A stretch of 64,000 bases of DNA from NCBI GenBank assembly GCA_032358165.1, contig JAALGY010000031.1, forward strand, positions 2,790,001 to 2,854,000, written 5' to 3'. The DNA is from Diplosphaera chodatii. Its lineage: Eukaryota; Chlorophyta; Trebouxiophyceae; Prasiolales; Stichococcaceae. The position numbers and the translations under genes were made by a program. Position 1 is the first letter of the stretch; each line of letters starts with the position of its first letter. Below the pieces are notes generated by a model that was not told the origin of the DNA, did no database searches, and worked only from the letters and a program-made list of their open reading frames with translations. Shown piece after piece: positions 37,231 to 47,913 of the stretch.

Positions 37231-37814
37231 GGCACTTTCCGATTGTTCTTGGTCCGTGTGTAGCTGGGCAAATGCGCAGAATGTGCCATTTTGCATGCAG
37301 AGGATCAGATCATTCATACCCAGATGGTAAATCTTTGCATTGTCAGACTGAAACCTCACCTCGCTGCGTACTTTTACACCGTTGTCCATTTCCTCGTGCG
37401 TAGCACCGACTCACTTTATGCACTTGGTGTATGTGTCAGATTGAGTGCGAGTGCAATCAACTTCGGTCCGTGGCAGGTCCGCAAGGAGGCGGCTGTTGCT
37501 GTGGCGTAACATCGTGCACCGAGATGGACCCATGAAGCCTGCGGGCTGTCGATGCAGATGACGTTGAGTAGGTGCTTGAACCGGCACTTGCACACCTGTC
37601 GAAGGTACAATCCTCACTCTGGCTGCTGCAACGTCCGAACTGGCCAGGGCCTGCTGTGCTGTCAACCTCTGGTTGCACGGTCCCGGTGCGGAACCAGATG
37701 CTCTGCGCTGCGCACTGTCGCTCATTGCTGCAGAAATGAGGCATTACTGGTATGGACACGATGACCTGACGCAGTTTTACGCAGCGCAGGCGCTGAGGAG
37801 CGGCGCTGGCCGGC
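37231..37814. promoter_or_regulatory. Divergent promoter region between plastid protein and YLPM1-like genes
   Basis: The two start codons (37230 on -, 37815 on +) face away from each other with 584 bp between them, so this stretch must hold both promoters and 5' UTRs. No clear TATA box or known element is picked out by eye. An open frame on the - strand starting at 37725 was considered as an upstream exon, but its splice phase does not fit. Confidence 0.55.
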
Positions 37815-40800
37815 ATGCTAGGCGCTGACGGCAGCCGGCCGCCCGGCGGGCCGCAGCAGCAGCAGAGCGATGCGGGCTTCGTGCAGACAAACGGCTATGC
37901 AGCTCCGAGCGGCGGAACCGCAGCTGCTGCTGCTCACGGCTACAGCCAAGATCCAACCCAGTGGCAGGCGCATGACCCAGCCTGGCAGCATTACTACCAC
38001 CACCACCAGCAGCAGCCTGCAGGAGCGTCGCACACTGTCGGCACCCCGTCACACCCCAGCCAGGCTCAGCACCACACCAGTGGGCAGCCGCCGCCGCCGC
38101 AGCCATCCGCAGACGCCCCGGCAGGGCAGGTGCCATCGCTGCAGGGTGGTGCTGCCTGGCAGGCCCAGCTGCAGAGGCCGGCGGACTGGCCGCAGGCACA
38201 GCAGTCAGCGGTTGCTGGTGCGCAGCCTTATGAAAGCGGGCACACACCACCGCTGCCTGACGAGGCCGCCCCTCCAGTGCCACCGCCGGATGAGCCGCCT
38301 CTGCCGGATGCAGCGCAGCCACCCCCCGGGCAGCCACAGTGGCCGCAGCCTGCTGCGACGCCGCCCCCAGACGCTGCCCAGCAGCAGCAGTGGCCACAGC
38401 AGCAGTGGCCCACGCCTCCTCAGCAGCAGCACCCGCAGCAGCACTGGCCGGTTGACCCGCAGCACCAGTACTGGCAGCAGCCTGGGGTCCAGCAGCAGGC
38501 CGCCTGGGACCCCAGCCATGCTGCGTACGCTCAGAATGGCATGTACGCAGCGCCAGGTGGTGCATACCAGTATCCCCAGTACCAGCAGTGGCAGCAGCAA
38601 TATCAGCAGCCCGCAGCAAACCCCCAGGCATACCAACCGCACCCACAGTATGCCGCCTGTGGGGCAGCCTGGCCTGCTGCCGGTGCACCTTACACGGCAG
38701 CTCAGCCGCCGCAGCAGCACCAGGTGCCCCAGTCAGCGCAAGCAGCCTGGCAGCCCGCCACCAGTGCTGCTGCCACGCACTATGCACCTGCCGTTCCCAG
38801 GTGTCAGCTGCACTCCTGCACTTCCGTCCTCATCCGCGTCTCGCCATCCTTTGTGTGCACTGCGCTGCGGTCTGCCCACGCTCTCCTGCCACTTGCTGCT
38901 GTGCTACTCCCCTGCAAAAGCTCTCAAGAGCTAACCTCGTGCACCCTGCCTGCAGCGCTGCGGCCCCTGCACAGCCGAAGGTGCAGCAGGTCGTGCCCCC
39001 GCGCGTCACCACGGCCGCGGAGCTGTTCTGGGCGCCGGGCCGAACGAGCCGGCCGTCGCGCATCGTGGTGCTGCTGCGCGGGCCGCCCGGCAGCGGCAAG
39101 AGCGCCGCCGCCCGGCGCATCAGGCAGCTGGAGCAGGACGCCGGGGGGAGCGTCCGCGTGCACTCCATAGACGACTACTTCGTTGTGGTGGGCAGCGGGC
39201 GCACCTGCCCACCTTGGCGTGATCGCCTTGGCGTGATCGTCAGTGCTGAATGGCGTAGGCCGCCTTGAGGCCGCTGCCTTCTTTGAGGTGGTGACCTGCT
39301 GCTGTGGTGATGTAATTGCATCTGCTACCCTGCATCTGTGGGGCTCTCTGAGGGACACGGTCCGCTTGTAGGAGGTGGAGAGGGAGGTGGATGATGAGAA
39401 GCGCGCCGGCCGCAAGCGCAAGATCACCGAGATGGAGTATCTGTACGAGGCGGAGCTGGAAGGTGGGTAGCCCATGCACTTCGGCCTAGTGCTGCTGTAC
39501 TGGGACCTCCTTGTGCAAGTACAGGTCTTAGGTTGCCTCTGAGGGCTGAGCCCGCTGCAAGAAGCGGCACTTATCTGATGCTGCACTGGCTGGGTGCAGA
39601 CTCATACGAGGCCAGCCTGCTGAAGGCGTACACCAAAACGGTGGATGAGGCCAAGTTCAAGTGAGCTATCTTCAGCGCTGTCATGTTGCTTCTGGAGATC
39701 CGAAGGCCTACATAGCAGGGCTACATGCACGAGCCGCCTCAATGCGTGGTAGGCTGGGTGTTGACCTGACAGGGTAAAGGGTCCAGACGGTGCTGCTGAC
39801 CTGACAGCCGCATCTGCTCCCTGCTGCAGGTGCGTGCTCGTGGATGCGCCCCTGCTCGCAGCTGCCCAGCTGCGCGAGTACTGGCGCATCGGGCAGCAGG
39901 CCGGCTACGAGGTCTTCATAGGACAGCCGCTCGAGATGGACGCCCAGGTATGTGGCAGCCTCTGGTCACTTCCACCCCCGCTGAAGCACCCGTTGTCACG
40001 TCCACGTGCACACCATCAGCAGTCACGCTGATATGAGCATCGTTAACCTGTGGCACCTCAACCCATTCGAATCTGCCTGTGCGAATTGATCATTATGTGG
40101 TTGTATGCCCACAGGTGTGCCACAAGCGCAATGTGCACAGTCGCACCCTGGAGGACATCCAGAAGGCAGTTGCAGCACTGCAGCAGCCCCAGCCGTCGTT
40201 TCCGCAGGTGATGCTTGCCACATACCAACTGATCAACATATCGAAATCATGAAGTGAAAGCAGTGGTCCTTGATCCTGACCTTGCTGCAGAGAAGCTGCT
40301 CTCGCTTCATGCCTGCAGCTCGACTTGTCGGGTATCTTCGGGCCGCCGCCCTCCGCCGAGCAGCCAGCGGAGCAGGATACAGGGCAGCCTGCAAGCACCA
40401 GCACACAGCAGCAGCAGCAGCAGCAGCAGCCACCCGCGCTGCCGCCAGCGGTGCACAGCATCGATGAGGTGGACATGGAGGCGGGCAGCGACGAGGAGCG
40501 GACGCCCGCCAGCAGGGCGCCGGGCGGCGGCAGGAAGCGGAGCGGAAGCGGCGGCCGCGGCGGCAGCTCGTCGGACGACGACGACGACGAGCAGGTAGCG
40601 CTGCTGGGTGGGGCCACGACCAGGTGGGCATGCGCACCAGCAGGATGCTGACACATCTGTGTGCCGCAGCCAGATACGCAGCCCTTCAGCGACTCTTCCT
40701 TCAGGTTGTGCAGTGTCCTGCTGTCAACCTCCGCATTGACCGACATGTCAAGAGGGAATGTGCAGTGACCGTGTTGCATGTATGCAGGTGGGGCAGCCTG

Positions 40801-41655
40801 GGGGATGCAGATGAGGAGGTCACGCCGGCCAAGAAGAAGCGGAAGCAGGATGCGGCGGCTGTGGCAGAGGAGGATGACGAGGCCTTCCGGACGCCAGCAC
40901 CTACCAAACGCAGCGGGGCACCTTTGCGGGTAAGAGAAAAGCGCATGAATTTCAGATCCTCGAAGCTGCTCCTGTTAGTCCTCCGACTGGCGCATGAGGC
41001 TACATTGGGGATGTGCACTTCATTGATGCATCAGTCGCCACTGCATCAGCGGCGAAGCTCCAATGTCGAGCTTACGGCGATTATCTCACATTTTATCTCA
41101 CATGCACTCATCGGTGGACGGTCGCTGCAGGGCATCCTCAGCACTGGGGGCGGCGGCAGCGCGCAGCGGGTCCGGTGGGCGGACGAGGGTGCGGATGAGG
41201 CGGCGGGCTTCTCAGTGGGCGGCGCGTCCCGTGAGCAGGTGCTTCGCTGCGATCTCGCTGTGTGGTAGCTGGGCTGTTCGACCCTGCAGGCTGTGGTACC
41301 GTAGCAGGAGGCCGCCTGATGGCAGCTGACCTCGTTGTAGCAGTGCCGTATGTTGGTGGCACATGAGTTTGTGCGTGTGCAGCTGGAGACGGTGTTTGTC
41401 GTCGAAGGCCTGGGGCCGCCAATGGACGACGAGCAGCGCCAGGCCCTCGGCGAGAGGAGCTTTGAGGACCAGGTAGGGCCGCCAGGGACCAAGGCACTGC
41501 CCGTTGCGAGGCGGTAGATCGGACACCCGCTGTGCAGGTGGCAGCGCACCGTTCCTGCTGCTGCACACATGCTGGGTGGTGTGTCGCAGGTCAAGGGGGA
41601 ACACCACTCGGAGCACCAGCTGTTCAGAGACCACATGCTGGGCGGCCGCCGCTGA
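37815..41655 (+). CDS. YLPM1/ZAP3-like nuclear protein with P-loop kinase-type domain
   Basis: Eleven exons: 37815-38800, 38956-39187, 39372-39462, 39600-39660, 39830-39947, 40115-40207, 40319-40623, 40788-40929, 41131-41238, 41383-41472 and 41590-41655, giving 763 aa. An in-frame TGA at 37797-37799 supports the start. The first ~330 residues are Pro/Gln/Tyr/His-rich and disordered. A P-loop follows (VLLRGPPGSGKSAAARRI), then SIDDYF, KRKITEMEYLYEAELE, QAGYEVFIGQPLEMDAQVCHKRNVHSRTLEDI and the late block QRVRWADEG...GFSVG. This is the same order as in animal YLPM1, a nuclear protein reported to bind PP1 and associated with transcriptional control. The Asp-Asp after the beta strand is kept. The acidic and Lys-rich stretch at 40500-40860 resembles nuclear localisation signals. 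The C-terminal 56 residues beyond the conserved region are not recognised. Confidence 0.85.
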
Positions 41656-42565
41656 GGGCCCCTGCAGCGGTGGCGGCGGCAGCAGCCGCGGCGTGGTCTC
41701 AGCGCCCAGTGCCTTTGCGTGTTGTCTCCTTGTGGCGAGTCGTGCAACGCAGGGTGCCCGTGGACACCCTGCAGAAGGGTCCAGGGGGACACACGTATCG
41801 CAATGGGCCAAGAAGGGCACGTCTCCACAACTGGCTGCTGAGGTATCTCAGGGACCCTAATGCTGTGCTTGTCGCCCACAGCCCAGCGTCTGCAGCAGCT
41901 CAGGTATGTCAGAAGTAGGAACCGTGATCCATGCTGCTGACACCATGTCGACTGTCATGTGTCCTGCCTCTGTTGGCAGGCAGGCATGTTGTGACCTGCC
42001 GTGTCGTGCAGGTGCTTGCCTGTGTTGTCATCGCTTGCATCTGGTCATCACTAACATCTTTGGACTTTGCGCCGCCAAGTGCGGCTTGCAGGGGCATGAT
42101 TGGACTGCGCAGCCGTGTGCGGGCTTGAGGAGATGCAGGGGTTTGTTTGTCTTTGCCTTTGCCTGGCAGAATGGGTTTGCGTGCCAGTGTATATGCTAGG
42201 ATGTGTAATGAGCGATGCTACATGTGGCCCGCCCTTTGTTGTTACTCAGCTTACCGTAGTCCTCACGGCACATGCTACGATGCCGCCTCACACGGCAGTG
42301 GCTTCTCAGCCCATGCCGTTGTCGCTTTCTCGTTTCTGGCCGGCAAAGCCGCGCACGCCCTGCGTGATCAGCCTCCAGCTGATGACGGTAGGTTTATGAC
42401 AAGTCTCTAAATATGCCACTGCGCTGCGGCATCCAGCATCCATCTATCATGCATGCCATCCGGCATGTTAACTGGCTTCACCTGCGTTATGTTTCTGAAC
42501 AGCAACACCTTATGTGTTGGAACACCAGGCACTAGACACATCGTCACGCAGGCGGTTCGTGTTTG
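41656..42565. other. 3' UTR of YLPM1-like gene and upstream region of peptidase gene
   Basis: No coding frame with matching codon bias is seen. The stretch holds the TGTAA at 42204 and, after it, the presumed promoter and 5' UTR of the acylaminoacyl-peptidase gene. No specific promoter element is recognised. Confidence 0.5.
42204..42208 (+). terminator. TGTAA polyadenylation signal, YLPM1-like gene
   Basis: TGTAA lies 549 bp past the stop codon (41653-41655) and before the next start at 42566. The assignment is by motif and position. Confidence 0.4.
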
Positions 42566-45500
42566 ATGCCTGCCCCACTCATCAAGCATCTTGCGATCAC
42601 ATCCAGATCAACGGTGCTTGGCCTGAAATTTGTCCGCTGCAACAGCCTTCAGCATCTTGTGCAGCACAAGCCTTCAGTAAGTAGGCGAGCTCACCAGCAG
42701 CATCAGCATTGGCTGTCACCAGACGCGCGGCGGCGGCATATCGCTCCTGCGCATCGCCAGCTGCGTACGTTTGCCAGCATGAAGGATGATCCCGAGGGCG
42801 TCACTGAGGAGACCGCCCTGCTGGAGGCGTTCTCTGAAATACCCACCATCAGCGGCGCCTGGGTGCGTGACGCCGGCGCAGGCCACTCGACACTGACGGT
42901 ACGCCTTGCATGTGCGGACTGCATCTGGTGTCAATGCAGGGTGCCACCGTGCAATAGCCGAATTACTTCGCTAGTGTGCTGCCACACGCACGACATTACG
43001 ACAGCATGGGGACGTCATCTGCTCACAGCCTGCCGGTACCCGGCCTGACGGTGCAGATCAAAAACATGTGCAGGTCCAAAGCACCCAGCGGAATGTCGCC
43101 GCCAATGCGCAGCGCAAGTTCCTGTCCACCTTCAGCCTGCCGGACGGCTTCAGTGCGGCCGACGACCTGCGGCCCAGCTTCCCGCTGGAGCTGAAGGACG
43201 TGCTGCTCCTCTCCGTCTCCCCGTCAGGTGTGCGTGTTCGCTCCGCATGACAACAGTGCCTTCCTTGAACTTTGCGTCCATGAGCATGCAAGTCAGCCGT
43301 CACGACCGCACAGCAAAGATGCGAGGCCACTGGTGGTGCAGGGAAGCGGACGCTCGTTGTGCGGGCTGGGGGCGAGGGCAAGAGTGCGACGCTGGAAATA
43401 TGGGGTGGCGGCCGCCTGCTGAAAGAGCTGCAGGCAAGTTCGGATCAGAATCTGAATCCTTTTGGTGTTCGCCTGGTCTGTGTGCAACAAGGCAGACACA
43501 TTGAAAGCGACTGACGGCTCTCAGCCACGAGCAGCATGTGTTGCGCAGGTGCCGAAGACACTGCACGGCGGCGTCTACAACGACGGCTGGTTCGGCAGCG
43601 GCGCGGCCTGGTCGCCGGACGAGGGGCGCCTGGCCTACGTGGCGGAGGTGCCCCTGTCAGCAGCTGTCACCTGGATCTGCCGACATGCATGGTCCATGCA
43701 TCCGCCGCTGGGCTGGCTCCCATGGTTCATCGGCAGCAGGATCGGCAACCAGAAAAAGAATGCTGGCAAGTGCTGTCGCCCGCAGGCCCCATCAGGCACC
43801 CAGACGCCCTCGTGGGGCGACACCAAGCCCGGCAGCGCTGCAAAAGGCGATGCGGCCGGGGACAATGGCGGCAGCAGCGGTGCAAGAGACAAGGCTGGTT
43901 GCGAGGAGGGTGCGGCACCGAAAACGTGGCGTGGCGTCGGCGCATTTGAGGCGAGCTTCGGGAGCGCATACGCTTGTGCAAGCGTCACAGTTGCTTGTCA
44001 CGGGACTCGACCAGTCACCTCCTGGGGGACCCTTGCTTGCGATGTGTGCGCTGTTCTTGGTCTCACGCTGCGATGGTCTCACATTTGTGGCTGGCCCTGC
44101 AGGAGGACTGGGGCGAGCTCAACACCGGCAAGAGGCCCCCGGCCCTGTTCGTCCTGGACCTGGCCTCCTGGCGGGTGGTGCGAGTCAGCGGGCTGCCACC
44201 GCAGTCGTCCGCAGGCCAGCCTGCCTGGACGCCTGAGGGTGCGTGAGCATGTTCCAAGTCACGGTGGCCTTCGAGCTTGCGTGTACAATGTGTGTGTCCA
44301 TGCCGGGACCCAACCTCACCGTGTTCACCACCGGCTCGACTGTCACACTGCCCTGACAAGCCTCCCGGATCGTCCTTCGTGAGCGCAGGCGATGCGCTGG
44401 TGTTCGTGGCGTGGCAGCACACCGCGCCCAACTTCCTGACGCTCCCGCAGCGCCTCGGCGTCGTGTACTGCTTCAACCGCCCCTGCGCGCTGTGGGCGGT
44501 GCCGGCGCCGGACACTCGGGCAGCCGCCGCCGACACGTGAGCGGGATGCACAACCAGCTGCATGCCGCCATGCTGTTGACACGGCGTCTGCTGCAGCATC
44601 CCCACCTTGCTGGGGCACACTATGACGAGTGACATTTGGCAAATACTGCATACAGTGCCCGGCCTGGGCAGGCGGCGCCCGCAGACGGCAGCGCGGCTGA
44701 TGCACCCGCCGGCAACGGCGCTGCAGCAGAAGGGCAGCAGGAGGCCGTGCAGCTGACGGCGTCGCTGCAGAGCGCCTTCTCGCCCCGCTTCCAGCCGTCC
44801 GAGGAGGAAGGCGGAGGCAGCCGCCTGGTGTTCCTGTCCCAGCAGTCGGCGTGCGAGAGCGGCGTGCACAATGGCACCACCTCCGTGCACTCGCTCCAGT
44901 GGGCAAAGGTCAACAGCTACCTCTCAATATCACGTCAAGTAACACCGACCAGATTCATTTTGGGTGCAGCTAGAACAGCTCTCAGTGACCCTGTCGACCT
45001 GTTGCACGTTCACAGCCTGCTGAAGCATGGCTGCTCAACAAAGCAGGACACCAACAGCATGGAGGCCGCTCAGCAAGCGGCAGCAGCGGGCGTGGCCGAC
45101 GTCCTGCCGGTGGTGCAGCACCCGGTGTCGGCGCCCAACGTGTCACGGGCGCGCAGCCGGGATGACTTCCCGGGGCTGTACACCGTCAGCCTCCCGGACC
45201 GGCCCTTCATGGGTGGGTGCCTGCTGTGGGGACCTTGCTCAGTGTGTTCACGTGGCAGTGCAATGACGCTAGCTGGTGCGTCCTGCACCTTGGGCATCTT
45301 GAGGCCTGATCGCAGGGTGTTGCCGTCGCAGGTGATCTGCTGCTGGCAAACACGCAGTGGCGCAGCCTCAGTACAATTGTCGCGGTCGACCCGAAGTCCG
45401 GCCGAGCTTCCCGGCTGTCGCCGCGCGATGAAGCCGCTTGGACGCTGCTGGAGAACAACAACGGCTGGCTGGTGGCCATCCGCAGCCGCCCGTCGCAGCC

Positions 45501-47522
45501 CCCGGGATTGCATGTGGCGCGCGCACAGCAGCCGCAGCGCCTTGATGATGATAGCCCCGAGACGCTGCCGCTGCAGTGGGACCTGCTGGCTGCCGCTGAC
45601 CATGTGGGCTTCGACCCCAAGGTCGAGGCTGCGCTGCAGGACATCACAGCGGACACCCTGCAGGTGTGTCCAGCTGCTTTCATGAGGCTTGCGGCTCCAG
45701 AGAACATAGTGCTGGGCCACTGCGCCAAGCATGTATACCCTCACAGTTGCAGCCGGGAAGGGCCAGTCTAGCTCTGCATGAGCGATGCTCTGGTTTGACT
45801 CGTGCTGCAGCTCGAACCAGCACATACAGAAGGCAGCAGCAGTGACATCGGCTTCGAGGCGGTGGTAGTGAGGCAACAGTCTGCCGCCACCCCAGGGCCC
45901 GCGCTGCTGTACCTGCACGGCGGCCCGCACTCGGCCTACGTCGCCTCCTACATCTCCTCGGTCGCCTACCTGGCAGCGCTGGGCTATGTCGTCATCATCG
46001 TGAGTACATCGTGTCGCAGCTCACAATCATGCATCAAGGTGCTTGCCACCTGTTGTTCGACCGTCCAAACGAGAGTGTGTTGGAGGTACACAAGACACGG
46101 TGCTGGTGTGCCTGCAGCCCAACTACCGGGGGTCCACTGGGTATGGCGAGGACAGCATCCAGTCGCTGCCAGGCCGCGTGGGCACTAACGATGTTGCCGA
46201 CTGCATGACGGCGCTCCAGGCGGCCATCGACCAAGGTAACAAGGGTTATTCAGTTGGCGCATCCTACATCTACACGAGTGACGGATGGGAACTATCGAAT
46301 CTTTGAAGACAGCGCCCACAGGGCATGGCCTTGGTACAGGCTGACCGCCAGGCACTCACCATATGCAGGGTGGGCAGACCCAAAGCGGGTGGCCGCGGTC
46401 GGCGGCAGCCACGGCGGCTTCCTGGCAGGTCACCTGGTTGGGCAGCACCCACAGGTGCTAGCTCCCTCGCACTGCTGGCCTTTTGCAAACCCCGATGTTC
46501 ACTCCAAATCTGAGCTGCTCAGGACACGCGGCATATTCTGGTTGCACGAGGCGCCAGGTAGATGTATACAGCGTTTCCAGCTTGCCTCTCACGTGACTCG
46601 GAGTAAGAGGGCATCTCTGCCGCTGCAGGCATTTGCGGCTGCTGTGCTGCGCAACCCGGTGCTGGACCTGAGCGCCATGATCCACCTCAGCGACATCCCC
46701 GACTGGTGCTACATCGAGGCCTACGGCACCGAGGCGCGACCCCAGGCTGTACACATTGCTGCAGTCTCCTGCGAGGCTGTCTGACGGTCATGCGCTGTCA
46801 CCTCAGCCTGTGGCTGCGCATCATCTGCATATCTGAACGTCGGCAGACAGAGCGTCACTGTTCACCAGATGAGCAGTGGTGACTGACCTCACGGTCAGCT
46901 TGTGCTTTTGCTCATCTTCCACAGGAGGGCAAGAAGCGCATGGCGGCACGGCCCACGGCAGAGGACCTGGATCGCTTCCGTTCGGTGTCCCCCATCGCGC
47001 ACGTGCACAAGGTCACGGCGCCGCTGCTGTTCCTGCTGGGCGCCAAGGACCGCAGGTGCGGAGCGCTCGAGTTGGGCTCCGTGGACTGAACCAGCTTCCT
47101 GCTGCTGGCTTCCGACACCCTGACCCAGATGCTCAGCGCAGCCTGTGCCAGTGACCCCAGCTCATCTGCAATGCCAGTTCAGGCAGGAGTGGCTTTCAGC
47201 GCTGAGCCTAAGTGGATAGCGTGCTGCTTTCCCAAACAGAGCGGGTGGCAGTGGGTGTCACGCAGTCGGGACAGGGGTCAGGGCCGGCATCGGCAATCAA
47301 CATGACTTTTGTACATGGTGCAGGGTGCCGCTGACAGATGCGCAGCTGTACGTGCGGGCGCTGCGGGCCCGGGGCGACAGCGCGCCAGAGACCAGGACCG
47401 TCGTGTTCCCCGAGGACACGCATGCGCTGGACAGGCCGCAGACCGAGTTTGAGCAGTGGGTCCAGGCCGCGGCGTGGCTGAAGCGGCACATGCCAGCCTC
47501 CGGCAACAGGCCGGCTGAATGA
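42566..47522 (+). CDS. APEH: Acylaminoacyl-peptidase (acylamino-acid-releasing enzyme, S9C)
   Basis: Sixteen exons: 42566-42898, 43074-43227, 43342-43433, 43549-43647, 43786-43950, 44103-44238, 44389-44536, 44656-44908, 45047-45212, 45332-45663, 45811-45999, 46118-46235, 46369-46454, 46629-46733, 46925-47055 and 47324-47522, giving 901 aa. The enzyme removes N-acylated residues from peptides. The N-terminal half matches the S9C beta-propeller ([50 protein letters not shown]). The C-terminal alpha/beta-hydrolase has [19 protein letters not shown], the nucleophile in VGGSHGGF, Asp in LGAKDRR and His in [10 protein letters not shown], so the catalytic triad is complete. About 70 residues precede a second in-frame Met (42779); they are basic and Ser-rich, like an organelle presequence. 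Two or three introns begin with GC. The join at 46733 could instead use GT at 46749, adding five residues. Confidence 0.92.
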
Positions 47523-47913
47523 CGGGCTTGGACATGAGGCTGGCATCAGCAGTATCGCACTGAACTGGACCTTTCGCAGAATTATGTTGCAATACATGGT
47601 TGCTTGGCCTCAGGAATGGATGACGGTAATGTCGTGGCGATGCCACTCTCTTCTAATGTACTCGCAAACAGTAAGATCACCCACGCACACTAAGCCCGAG
47701 TCGCAGTCAGCACGAAGCGAAGCAGCATACACCGCACAACCTATACAGAAATTCCAGTTGCTGCCTGCACAGCAGCACCGCTCTTGCTTGCCTGGTGCCT
47801 GTGTACGTGATGTGTTGGCTGCTGTAGATCGCAGGTGTCGGTCAGCATTTGCAGCATTGCCCCTCGGCAGCATGCAGGTGGATGTCAAAGGCAGTCATGT
47901 GTGTCGATCGCAC
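47523..47913. other. Intergenic: peptidase 3' UTR and AI-2E-like gene upstream region
   Basis: The region is 391 bp long. A frame continuous with the next exon is open from 47584, so the true start of the downstream gene could lie anywhere from here to 47914. No clear polyadenylation motif was found for the peptidase gene. Confidence 0.4.

Noticed and set aside
37411..37725. Upstream first exon for the plastid protein gene beginning at 37725 (-)
   Set aside because: Its donor leaves phase 1, which makes the next exon run into a stop; the Met at 37230 alone begins a good transit peptide.
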